Part shown: positions 1 through 10,770 of the stretch, one piece after another | Position numbering within the stretch: position 1 is the first letter of the stretch | Layout of the letters: each line of letters opens with the position of its first letter | Assembly (NCBI RefSeq): GCF_901709675.1 | Contig: NC_051088.1 | Coordinates: 8,460,193 to 8,524,192, forward strand | Length of the DNA stretch: 64,000 nucleotides | Reading direction: 5' to 3' | Origin: Syngnathus acus | Taxonomy: Eukaryota; Chordata; Actinopteri; Syngnathiformes; Syngnathidae | Translations under genes and position numbers: made by a program | Notes under the pieces: model-generated | Told to the model about the DNA's origin: nothing | The model's input: the letters and a program-made list of their open reading frames with translations, nothing else | The model's database searches: none

Positions 1-1160
1 ATGGCGCGCGCCCGCTTTATGCAAACAAGGCGTTTCTTTCCCCGATTGGCTGCTGAATGGCTCCGTGTCAATCATTTCGACTCGGGGAGCAGCTCGGGCA
101 GGCGGGTTTAAGGGGGGCTGGAGTGGAGGGGAGGGGAGGGGCGGAGCACATCTGTCCGCGTGCCAGTAGTGCCGGATTAAAATTTGGTTACTTCTCAGAG
201 CGCATAAGATTGATGCACAGTATATATAACAGGATGTGTTCATTTTAACTCTCTCCACACTCCCTTTCAGTTACTGCGTGGTTGTAATACGTACTTAAAA
301 TAGGCTACGTAATGATGAGATAGTAAACGTGTGAATATTGTTGCTGTGATATTCACTTTCCTCATCGTATAAATAAACTATCCAGCCACCCGTCTGTCTA
401 TCCATCCGTCCGTCCGCCCGCATGTCCGTCCATCCATCCATCCATCCACCCAACCATTCAAGCAGCCAGCCATTGCATCGAAGAAAACCCCTGACACACT
501 TGTCAATGCTGCAGGGTTTGAGGAGGGAGAAGGTCGCCACCTAGCGTCCATTTTGCACGTTACATACCACGACTGACAGTGCTCATTGCATAGTAACCGT
601 TAATTTACACGTTGACTCCACTGTTTGGTTGGACGTCGGATCTTATTTTAAAACTCTATCAGTCTTTTAAATCATGCATGTTCATGGACGTGTTTGTGTG
701 CGTACACGCGCATGCTTGCATGTTAACTCCAAGGAGGAGCATTTGTATACATATATGTGTGTGTGTGCGTGTGTGAGAGATGTGTTTAGGTACACCCACT
801 TGGCATCCATGTGTGACTCGACCACAATGTGGGGGACCTGATGATAAGCCGACATGACAGAAGCAAATAATGTCTGCTCCCGTTATCTTCTCTTAACCCC
901 TCGGCCCTGCAGGAACCTTTTAAAGGGCCAAACACTGATACAAACACACATGCACAGAGATGCACATATGTACAGTACGCCGTAGATATGAGCCGTGTAC
1001 CAACTGCACACATATGTATTCCCATGTTACATGATGTTGCACAATACAAAATTCTAAGAATGAGTACTCTGGACTAGTTTTGCAACTCTTAAAGGTATGT
1101 CTCGTGAAAAATGTGTTTATCTCGTCTGTTTGAAAATATGATGTGCATTGTTGCTTCGTT
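1..1160. other. Non-coding stretch, no gene recognised
   Basis: No open frame here resembles a known protein, and no splice-bounded exon could be assembled. The first 200 bases are fairly GC-rich. A degenerate CCAT/CCGT repeat lies at about 389-455 and a short GT run near 755-780. The rest looks like unique sequence. A distant exon or a regulatory element cannot be excluded by eye. Confidence 0.5.
389..455. repeat. Degenerate (CCAT/CCGT)n tetranucleotide repeat
   Basis: Repeated CCAT and CCGT units, seen as GGAT and GGAC on the minus strand. It is the same unit type as the larger array at 12972-13073 and the tail of the SINE at 60359-60712, so it may be a surviving retroposon tail in minus orientation. 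No adjoining element body is recognisable. Confidence 0.7.
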
Positions 1161-1871
1161 TTCAATTGGTTGATATTCTGTACTTCCTGCGGAAACTCAG
1201 GCAAGCAAGTGCTCCTCCGGCCGTCATGACTACATTTTACCGTGGCACCATTGAGAGCGTCCTCTCCAGTTGTATCACTGTTTGGGGTGGTAGCTGCACT
1301 GAATACAACAGGGCTGTGGACTCGGACTCGGGGACTCGGACTCGGTCATTTTTTGCCGGACTCGGACTCTGTGCTGATTTTGACCGAGTCCACCGAGTCC
1401 GACAATAAAAAAAATACGTTCAATTTTATTTTCATCATGCTGCTGAGAATGCGCGTAGGAATACTGTCCACAGCCCTGCTTACGATCAATGCGGCCACGT
1501 TGAGTTGCACTTCGGCTAATGTTTACATTATGTACCAATGTCAAGGACGATTATGTCACCCAGCTTATATCATTGATGTGTTTCGATAGTTGTGGGGTCG
1601 TCACTAATTATTTGTGTTTAGATAAATGTCTGAGCTATAATGGTGTAATTAATGATTAAAAAATATTATCTTACATGTCCTGTGTTTCAGAATGGTTATT
1701 TAATTGGGCGAGAGTGTGTGTTTTCAAGCGTTTTGCCTCATGCCAATGGCACTCAGGGCTAAGGGTGGGCTTCAATGACTATTTTTGTAAAGCCACGCAT
1801 TTAATACCATGTCAAATAATATATTAGAGTGTAGGTTATGTTCCAATGTATCCACTTCTATCGGTTAAATT

Positions 1872-2186
1872 GTGTTTGAAAAAGAACTTGACAGCATTGA
1901 GCGCCGCCGGCGTTTGTCGGCCGCCACCTCGCCAACCGACATAGATGAAGAAATTGGGGCAATGTTGGCACTTGGTCGAATGAAAGAGAGCCCATTTGTT
2001 ACAGCTGATCGTTATCCGTCCGGCCTCAAGGCAGCGACTCGGACACTGACAGCAATGCCAATCAGCCAAGTCAGCGTAGAGCGCCTGTTTTCCGGGCTCA
2101 AGTTTATCATGTCTGATCAGCGCGGCGCGATGAAGGCTGACTTGGTTGAGGCGATTTTGTTCCTAAGAACAAACTCAAGTCGTTGA
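1872..2186 (+). pseudogene. hAT transposase remnant (C-terminal dimerisation region)
   Basis: A 104-codon open frame ending in TGA at 2184-2186. Residues about 62-100 carry the hAT C-terminal dimerisation signature, with SQVSVERLFSGLKFI followed by a DLVEAILFLRTN helix. This conserved block lies at the C-terminus of hAT transposases and of domesticated ZBED-type proteins. The N-terminal zinc finger and the catalytic region are missing, and no upstream exon is recognisable. The first ATG is simply the first in frame and need not be a true start. It lies inside a hAT element with intact ends, so a transposon remnant is much likelier than a domesticated host gene. Confidence 0.85.
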
Positions 2187-2247
2187 ATTGAAACTTGAAA
2201 GTATCTGTTTATTGTATTTGTTCATATGTTTAATAAAGACAAAGCCA

Positions 2248-2536
2248 CAGTGGCGTAGCCAGGAATTTTTCCAGTAGGGGCGCGCGCCCACAGGAAAAAA
2301 AATCTAACATCACCCACGCCGTTCGCTGATTGCTAAAACAACATCCGGGTCCGGGAGGCAAACGGTGAATGGATAACATCGCGCACATAGAATAGCGCAA
2401 GCACATTCGCGCAAGACCGAAAGAAAAAAACGGCATGAAAATGAAGAATCGAAAAAGCTCGATATTTTTCAACCGGGGCGCAGGGAGTCCTAACCCGGGT
2501 GCTGCCCCGGCTCGCCCCGGCTTGGCTACGCCACTG
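2248..2536. mobile_element. Small non-autonomous hAT-like element nested in the hAT copy
   Basis: The left end starts CAGTGGCGTAGCCAGG and the right end finishes TTGGCTACGCCACTG. These form imperfect terminal inverted repeats of about 15 bp. The flanks are a perfect 8-bp duplication, CAAAGCCA, at 2240-2247 and 2537-2544. At 289 bp, with no transposase-like frame, it is a MITE-type element that depended on another element for movement. It is the youngest of the three nested layers. Confidence 0.87.
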
Positions 2537-3619
2537 CAAAGCCATCACAAAACTGTTGTAATTATTTCGATTTTGATCTAAATTAGCCTTGAATAAAGAC
2601 TAAGCAGTCACATGAATTAACAGAAAAAATGGACAGCCGGACTCGGACTCGGAGGTCAAGAGGCCGGACTCGGACTCGGTGCAAAAATCCGACCGAGTCC
2701 ACAGCCCTGGAATACAACATGAAGGCCCTGCAGCGCATAGTGAACACGGCTGGTAAGGTTATTGGTGCTTCACTCCCCTCCTTGAAAGACATTTACACCT
2801 CCCATCTCACCCGCAAGGCGACCACGATTGTGTGTGATGTGAGTCACCCCGCTCACTCTTTGTTCGAACTTCTGCCCTCTGGGAAGAGGTACAGGAGCCT
2901 GCGCTCCCGCACCACCAGACTCACCAACAGCTTCATTCTCCAGGCTGTTAGGATCCTGAACTCTCTCCCCCTTCTGCGTAGCGTCCTGTACTTTTGCGCT
3001 ATATTCTGACTGTCTGCTGTATGCACACTTGCTCCATTTCTGCCCCTCTTATTTATTGTGTTATTTGTTTATTTATTATTTATTCATCACTCTTATTTAT
3101 TCATTGTTTGTGCCTTCTTGGTTTTATTTTTTTGTGTTTACTTGTATGTATATTGTGTACTATGTCTTGTCACAGTGGGATAGTGGGAACGTAATTTCGA
3201 TTTCTTTGTCTTGGCATGTGAAGAAATTGACAATAAAGCTGACTTTGACTTGACTTTGAATATTCCGCAGATCTACGTACATATATAACTATATTGTAGC
3301 GTTACCAAAGTACCAGGCAAGACATGGGTTTGATAACCGGCTCTTTATTTCACAAATCAAGAGCTCAACATGTGAGCCAACACACGCAAGCGCCCTGGAT
3401 CACTCTTTCCGCCCCCCCGCTTCCTTCACGGCCTCCCTAGAAAATCGGAAACTACTGAAGTCTAACAACATACATGTTGCTACTCTAAATAAACTTTATA
3501 TCAAATAACTATCACATAAATAACAAGTTTATCGAATAATCTGTGTCACTCCAAATCATTAAATCTCCCGACTTCGGAAGTCAGTGAATGGAACTCATTG
3601 TCCGTGAGGCTCCAATTAT

Positions 3620-3795
3620 TCCACAGCCATAGTGCGCCCTCATGTGGTTTAAAGTGAAAATAACTTGTGAAGTGATCAACTATACTAGTAAGTAAAGTGT
3701 TAATGATCAAGTAAAAATTTGTGAAAAAATTCGCATACAGGTCGCTCCTGAGTATAAGTCGCCCCCCCCACCCAAAGTATGAAAAAAAAAAAACG
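3620..3795 (-). repeat. Probable fragment of a fish hAT-type non-autonomous element
   Basis: It contains GTGCGCCCTCATGTGG and then GAGTATAAGTCGC followed by C- and A-rich runs ending CGCGACA. This order resembles a widespread fish interspersed repeat whose ends read like 'TATAAGTCGC...GCGACTTATA'. No clear inverted repeat or target duplication is seen, so the copy is partial and the assignment is from memory of the family. Confidence 0.4.
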
Positions 3796-4113
3796 CGACA
3801 GACATGCATATGAAGTGTACATGATACAAAGTACAGCTCCTCAGTAAGCTCCAGTAATATTAGGTATTTTCCGCAGAGGATAAAAAATACATGCCAATGA
3901 GTATTATTATATTGTATGTATTATGTGTTGCCTCACCATTTGTGTTCAGAATTGTAACAGCAACACAGACTATGTTAGCTCATGTGTGGCTTTTTACATT
4001 GTGTGTTAGCATTTAGCTAAGCTCCCTTCTTTCCGTGGGTTGAATTCTTAAAAAAAGAAACATGTTGCAGTAGTCAGAAAAAAGTTGATGCTGATGTGAA
4101 TTGATGCTCATTG

Positions 4114-4160
4114 AGTGTGTGTGTGTGCGTGTGTGTGCGCGTGTGTGTGTGCGTGCGTGT
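4114..4160. repeat. (GT)n microsatellite, interrupted
   Basis: An alternating GT run with a few GC interruptions. It produces a histidine/threonine-rich false frame on the minus strand. Confidence 0.9.
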
Positions 4161-7100
4161 GGGCCACTGTAATTGGATATGCTTGTTAAAATTGAAACAT
4201 TCAAGCAATCACGAATTGGTCAAACAACAAAATAAGTCACAATATCTGAAGTTGCAGAAATAACATTGCTGACCACCTTTAGCAACTCTAACTCTGAAGT
4301 AAGAAAAGAATAAATTTTTATGTTAAATCGGACGATATTCCCCAACAAAAGAAGCATTACTGAGTCTGAGAAGGCGTAGATGCCGGAGTAATCTAAAAAC
4401 TGATGACAAATTCTGTGATCCTCTTTTGGTCCACAGTCTATTGAAAGGGGCCAAATGTAATAAAATTGCGCTAAGCCCCGCTATAGTGGAGTGTATCAGC
4501 CATTGTTGGGCGGTTCATGTGCCCCCAAAGCTGAGCTGTGCCGAGGCATGCCGTGCGCTTGTTTACCCAGGATTCCGAGTCTCAAGGGCCAGCTGTGTGT
4601 GCTCGGACTCATGTTTGCTTTATTTGCTTTTGGATCGGCCCCAAATGATGCGGATCTCATTCGACAGCGCTCCGCAAATATTACACAACTGTCTAGCGCC
4701 ACATTGGCGTTAACAGGCTTGAATAATTTCGTCTAGGTGAAGTCGCATCTGTTGAACCTGAAGAAGTCGAGCAACGCTTACTATTTCAAACCAAATCCAC
4801 CCCTTCTTCACTTGTGCATATCAAAAGGTCCACCGGCTGAGGCAACAAAGGCCGAGAGGATTTCTCATTCAACGACAAGGACACTTTTGGAGTGACTCGG
4901 TCGTTAGAACATCATGAAAGCTGATATACAGACACGGCTTTGCTGAGGAATAAAGAGAATAGAAATTGCGCCAACATTCAGCAGAAAAAAAAGCCAAAAG
5001 TACTTGCTTTTTGACTCAGTCTTGGAAGCTATACAAGAGATGTCAGGGGAGATGAAAAGCCCCGCATCGTGTTGGCAGATTTAGCCGACTTCAGTGGTCT
5101 GCTCTGTGCTCGGCAATTCCTTTTTTCTGCCCCCTGCTTAATTTGTCCTTGCACAATGAGCGCATGTACCTCTTGAAATCCACGTGCAGAATGCAGAATG
5201 AGGGTCGGATTCAGTCTGTGTTAGCCGGTATCATCTGGCCAATCTTTGCAGGCAGTCCCCAATTAGGTGCACAGTGATGTTGACAGCAACCAATGCAGTT
5301 TTCACATGTTCCTCTGGTTGCCTCTGAAAAGTGAGGACATTTCATTCAAAGTAGCAAATCAGGTTACCATAGTATCACCTTGCCATGCAGCCTGCATTGT
5401 TTACAATTACGGTACAACTCTTTACCAAAGTACTGTACATGCAGTGTGTTAGCTTCACCAGCCAGTGTGAGATGCAGGAACATGGACATCATCTTGGTAT
5501 TTGGAGCCAAACCTGATTTAGTACTAGAAATAGTACCTTGTAGTGCCTGATTTTGTCAGTAAAAAGCATATTACTAGGTGGGTATTGTGCAATGTAAAAG
5601 ATTTTGTGGTTGAGGTTCTGTTATTTTCGGCTTCTTAAAGTCTCGTTAGCGGTTATTTGCACCCAGAGTCGCTGATCTGTGCACAGGAGTGAGGGGCCAC
5701 CTGTGGCTGCTGAAGTCCCACTTGAGGAATTAGCAGGCTGCAACACAGCACTGCTTTGATTTGAAGGAGTACAGAGAAAATGGAGGGCACACATAATGCG
5801 TTAATCATAATAAAGTCATGGGATCACTAATGCCTTTCAATCATTAGCAGTCATTAGATGAAGGGAATGACATGAGAATATGTGTTGCTGCAATAAGAAT
5901 TTGTTTAATTTTTGGTCTCGTGAGCTAACATCGGTGTTAAAAAAGCAGTTTTCTCTTGTTGGATTTTTTTTTTCTAAAACATCAGTCTTGAAGAATGTGG
6001 GACTATATTTGGGTGGCACCACAAATGGAAGTAAAAGTGTTATTTTTCCACACGTTTTTATTCTTAAATCTGATTCCTCTCTCAGCTGTTTTCATATCTG
6101 CATGAAGATGAGGGCGTAAAAGAAAAAAAACCCTGTGATCAATTATATTTGCCTTACTTTTCAAATGGCTTGTTGTCATTTTGCCATCTGCAGACCAGCA
6201 TGCTCAGTACAATGTGATGTATTCACACAGCCCCTTTGGCTTTCTCAACACGGCGAGAGAGCCTTTTCTCTTGCTTCTCGCCCCAATTCAACTCTTTCTT
6301 CTCCCTTTTAAGTAGGCTGTTGATGAGGTTAGTCTAATCAGATTAAGTCAACTCACATTGCTTTCTGCAGTTTGTTTTCCTTCCAAAGCCGTCTTGACGT
6401 CTCCTATACTTTTCCTTTATACTCCTCTTTGCACTTTTTATCCAAGCCTGAACCGCCAAAAAGAAAAAAAAAAAGAAAAAACCTTTCACCACGGGCCCCA
6501 ATAGACTCCTTTATCAACCGCAGATCCTCAATGATATAGGTTATTTAGAATGGGTCACTAGGCTGCAATACATGGGAAAAGCCTTTAAAGTTGTGCAGTG
6601 ACGCATTTGGACATTTCCACTGGTTGTCTGTGTGAATGCCGGAGATTAGGTCAACACAAAGCGCTGGAACTCACAAAATCAAATTCGGCAAATTGCTGGA
6701 ACCCTTAACTCGATTCTCAGATGGACGTCGGCGATTTGTTTGATAAAGCGCAAAGCTAATGCAATCTGCATCGTTGTTAGTGCGCTTGTTTGGGAGCCAG
6801 GGTAACTTGTTAAGTTGTTTTTAATTGCTGTTAGCATACGCATTTGCATGTTGGTTTAATCATTAAACACCCATTCAAGTTGTCATTTCAATTTAGGTGA
6901 CTTTGCTTTTTTGTCACACTGACCAGAGCAGTCTTTGCTCTCAGGTCTTAATTGTAAAGTAATTGTCATCTATTCTATTATTCTATTTCTATTAAATACA
7001 TAATAATAATAATAAAGTGCTATATATACATGCACTCCATGTATCACTATTTTTTTTCTACCAGTGGGTGTGTTTTTTTGTACAGTCTATGATAAAAATA

Positions 7101-7605
7101 AAATGTGATTAAGTTTGCTCAGGCTGTGCGGCATACTATGCTCATCAATTAACAGTAGAGTTTGTCTTTTTGTCATTAAATGCTAAAACTGTATGACTTG
7201 ACAGTAGAATATTTTTAGAACAATCTTTTGAAAAATCACCACTCTTTGGCCACATCTTTTGCCATTAATTTTATGTTTCATTTTTAGCTCATGTCTGCTG
7301 GTCTGACTGCAGCACACAGCACTGCAGCGCTAAAAGCTTCCTTGGGAAGTTATTGAAATCCAGAAGGATTTGAACAGCCCTTGAGACAAATACTGTATAT
7401 GTAGGCTAAATTGGCTAATGGTGATTTCCTTGGCGAATGGCTGCATTGTTTGGTCCGGAAAACCACCGCCAAAATCACTGTGCTCACGGGGTTATCAGAT
7501 CAGATACGTACATCCACTAACTCTCTTTTTTTCCCCTATATTTGAATTGATTGTACAATTCAAAGAATACAACATCAAATGTGTAACATTGTTTTGCAAC
7601 TTTCA

Positions 7606-7644
7606 GGAGAGAGAGAGAGAGACAGAGAGAGAAAGAGAGAGAGA
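7606..7644. repeat. (GA)n microsatellite
   Basis: A GAGA run with single A and C interruptions. It immediately precedes a truncated retroposon copy (7668-7836). Confidence 0.9.
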
Positions 7645-7667
7645 TAATTATACGTACACAGCCTTTG

Positions 7668-7836
7668 CATGTTCTCCCTGTTAATTGGGCACTCTAAACT
7701 GTCTTTAGGCGTGATTGTTGAGTGGGAATGGTTGCTGGTCTGTGTGTGCCCTTTGATTGGCTTGCGACTTAGTTCAGGTTCTAACATTTCAGGGATAGAC
7801 TTCAGGATACCTGCGACCCTTGAGAAGATGAATGAA
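7668..7836 (+). mobile_element. 5'-truncated, diverged copy of the SINE family at 60359-60712
   Basis: It follows the same block order as the better copy at 60359-60712: GCATGTTCTCCCTG, then CACTCTAAACTGTC(T)TTAGG, then a GTGTGCCCT(T)TGATTGGCT segment and the degenerate tail block. It ends in a short GAATGAAC-type tail. The tRNA-like head is missing. Divergence is high, so the copy is old. Confidence 0.7.
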
Positions 7837-7844
7837 CGAATAAC

Positions 7845-10690
7845 TATATAAATTGAAATTAGTTATGTGAAGTTTAGTGAAAGTAATTATCTAAATAGCA
7901 TGCTTTGTTAAGTAAAAGTAATGACTTCCCCCTCAAAATTAACCTAATTAATACGCACAGATGTCCAGTGGAGAATGCCATATCGACCGAATGTCCATGC
8001 CACATGTAACCGTAAACTTTACGGCGTAAAGTCTGTGAGGTTAGTGTGCCGTAACGTGATGCCCCCTCTAATAACAGGCTTACAAAGACAATGAGCACAA
8101 TGAGTAGAAGGCCTTTTCAGATTACTTCAGAGCCCCCCCCTGAGAAAAGACACGGCAGTCCCACTGGCTGAATGGGGGCTGCAGGACCAATTGAAGCAAA
8201 TGGACATGAGAGAATGTCCACATAATTACATTACAGCATTTCAGCAACCCTTTGAGCTCCACGCTTGCAGCTTGGACTCACCACTTTGCTTAATTCATTC
8301 ATATTCTAGCTGCACAGTGCAATGTGCTGTGACAGATATGGCCCTCTTGGCCACTTTGGAACAAGGTTGCGCTCCATGGGACGGGCAACCCCACTGCCCT
8401 CGCCCCACCCTCAGACCTTTGCTTATAAGCGCTTGGATTTAAGCCACAGGGTGGGCACTCACGAGACAAAGGATCAAACGTGCTGGACTAAAACAATAGA
8501 TCTGAAAATTGTCTTGAGGCCAGTATACTATATGCATTTGCTTCTATGCTATTTTGTTCAGTTAGCAATACTTATGTGGTTCCCCGTTGCTCTCTGGCAG
8601 AAGTCTGAAGGTTTTGTGCTAACGTTGACTGCTGTTTGAAACTGATCATAAGTCCTTCCACCTTGAGTAAGGCCAAAGTTCCAGATGAAGCTAATCAGAC
8701 CCAAAGCATGATTCATGGACTTTTTATATCAACATTACATTATTGTGGCCTCCAAAAATAAATAAAGCAATTTCCATTTTGGCAAGCATGAGGATAAGGG
8801 GTTAGGAAGATGGATGGATTCACAGGCTAAATTATTCACATTTACAATCATGATTAGTTTTGTCATAAGGGCAAACAAATCACAAAAAATAGCATTGACC
8901 CTAACTCTGAGGGAGAAATCCTCTAACTTAATTTACGTTAATTTACGAAAACCGCAAAGTTCATAATTTCCCTCTTAGATGGCCCTTTTAAATGGTACCA
9001 TTGTTGGTTTTATCCTTTTTTTTTGTGGGGGGGGAGATTATATGCTATTATTTTTTGGGACATAAAAGATAGTCTTTGTTGTTGATCTAAAAAATCAATG
9101 CAAATTAATTCTTTATTCCTTTTTCTGAACAATTCAAAGCTTTGCACTTTTGTTTGCGGGAGCTAAACAAAATCATAAGAGGAGACATTCATTGGCCAGT
9201 GGAGAAGAGAAATGACCTCACTCACGGGTGACAAAAAGGTCTTAATGGCATTGCCTTGAACCCACGAGGCAGGGCAATCCACTCCGAGTGACCAGCACCA
9301 CAGGAGACCCAGCACATGCAGAGCTCGCCAGCATAAAAATAACAAACCAAAGCTTCAAATATTTTATCCTTGGCGTGAAGATCTTTCTTAAATGTTAAAA
9401 ATTGTATTCCATGTTTTTATTCTTTTGTGCCATGATTATTTTATAATCTTACAACTGTTTTACCACGTCAAATCATTGATCATCGAATTTAAAATCCGAC
9501 AAAACGTGAATGGGACTCTTCTGGAGATGCATATAAAGTGAACCTTTTCTTTCAATCAAATTAAAATTTTAATCAATGACTTTATAAACCAGCAAACATC
9601 ATCCCATCATCAAAGTTCCTCCTTTTACCCAAAACGGGCCACCTTTCCTCTCCCCTCTATTGGGGAGATTCATTGCATTCCCTTCCTCTAACTCGTATTT
9701 TGGGCCAAACACTACAGAGGATATTTGTGCATGTGCATCAAACCCTTCTAAAGCCCAGGAAATAACCGCAGACACTGGCAGCATCAGACAAACAATCTCA
9801 TTAGTCACTGGCGTTCTCTTTCACGTGGATCTATTTACTTTGGAATATGTGCCACTGTAAAAGCAGAGCGGGGAAAAGAGGACCTACCGCCTGGCTCATT
9901 CAACAAGCAAGGAAACAAGTGGCCTACTATAAGCTTACTTCCAACCAAGAAAACAGAAAGGACAGAAAACAGACTTGTGTCTTAGAATGTGCCATGTGGC
10001 AACCTTTTTTTAATCACACTCGCTCTTCCCACACTCGTTCAGCAACTCACCATTAATAAGGTCTGAACAGTGTATGTGTCCCAACTACCCTTCCCTGCTC
10101 TTGTCCCATCCATAGCCCCCTGCCTGGTACTGACCCAGCCTTAGACCCCCCCAACACCCCTTCTGTGGCCCCCTCCAATCCTGGGAAGAAGAGGCCCACG
10201 CCAAAGCGATCAGAGCTCATTAGTAGTGCCCACCTGGAGGTAGGCTGGGGGCTAACAGGGATTCGCTGGGCCTTGATTTGTTGAGGGGTAGACTGCAACG
10301 GCAGTTGATAAAGTTCTGTCGGAGGGCTCATGCTTCATGCCCAGCGTAAATCCTGGGCTTGAGGTGTAATCTGTTCGGAGGCAGGTTAGAGCTAATGCAG
10401 ACAAGTACCGGGTAATGGATCAACGAGAGGGAGGGCTGCGCCGCCGTGCGAGTGATCGCAGCTGACTTTAATCATGTGACACCTTTTAAGTTCATTTACA
10501 TGTGATGTACTAGTTGCACACTAAAGTCTTGACAGAGTGGAAGCACATCTGCGCCGTCGAGTAAACGATTGAAGCCTGAACCAGGGTAGGGGAGGATACA
10601 ATTCATGAGTCAGAGTGTGCCTCTGTGAGAGTCTCTGTCACGCCAAAGATGGTCTGGAGCCCCAGGTGGTCAAAAAACAAAACATGCCAA
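7845..10690. other. Non-coding stretch, no gene recognised
   Basis: No exon could be supported. A short decayed SINE tail (GGATAAGGGGTTAGGAAGAT and a GGAT run) sits at about 8793-8818. A homopolymer G run lies near 9030. The rest appears unique. Confidence 0.5.
8793..8818 (+). repeat. Decayed SINE 3'-tail fragment
   Basis: It reads GGATAAGGGGTTAGGAAGAT and then GGATGG. This matches in order the end of the SINE family at 60359-60712, where AAAGCGGTTCGGAAGATGG is followed by GGAT units. Only the last few tens of bases survive. Confidence 0.5.
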
Positions 10691-10696
10691 GCAAGA

Positions 10697-10770
10697 TGGA
10701 TGGATGGACTGCACTTATATAGCGCTTTATCTACACCATATGGTGCCCAAAGCAATTTACAATGATAATT
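10697..10770. repeat. Short interspersed-repeat fragment next to GGAT units
   Basis: GATGGATGGATGG is followed by CACTTATATAGCGCTTTATC and GTGCCCAAAGCAATTTACA. The 'TATATAGCGCTTTATC' block recurs in many fish retroposon ends. The fragment is too short for a firm family call. Confidence 0.4.

Larger units (their letters stand above)
1309..2709 (+). mobile_element. hAT DNA transposon inserted in the LINE, 8-bp TSD
   Basis: The ends carry 17-bp perfect terminal inverted repeats starting CAGGGCTGTGGACTCGG. The flanks are an exact 8-bp duplication, GAATACAA, at 1301-1308 and 2710-2717. This is the hallmark of hAT superfamily insertion. Both subterminal regions hold arrays of GGACTCGG units in direct and inverted orientation. 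The interior keeps only the C-terminal part of a transposase (1872-2186), so the copy is internally deleted and inactive. A second element, 2248-2536, sits inside it. It interrupts the LINE reading frame, so it arrived after the LINE. Confidence 0.9.
1163..3258 (+). mobile_element. L2/CR1-like LINE, 5'-truncated 3' end, split by a DNA transposon
   Basis: The host fragment is in two parts, about 1163-1308 and 2710-3258. Without the insert they read as the C-terminal end of a LINE reverse-transcriptase protein. The first part gives LYFLRKLR, then IESVLSSCITVWGG. The second part gives [16 protein letters not shown], then [18 protein letters not shown] and [11 protein letters not shown]-rich 3' UTR follows, ending in AATAAAG and a TGACTT-type tandem tail typical of L2-like elements. 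A near-identical copy lies at 43823-44355. The copy is 5'-truncated and cannot be autonomous. The left boundary is approximate, and the clade (L2 versus a related CR1-type group) is inferred. Confidence 0.85.
3259..7605. other. Gene-poor stretch with minor repeats
   Basis: No exon or known protein was recognised. Contents seen are a probable hAT-type fragment near 3620-3790, a GT microsatellite at 4114-4160 and short A-runs. The remainder appears single-copy. Short open frames at 4426-4736 overlap on both strands and look like chance. Confidence 0.5.
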
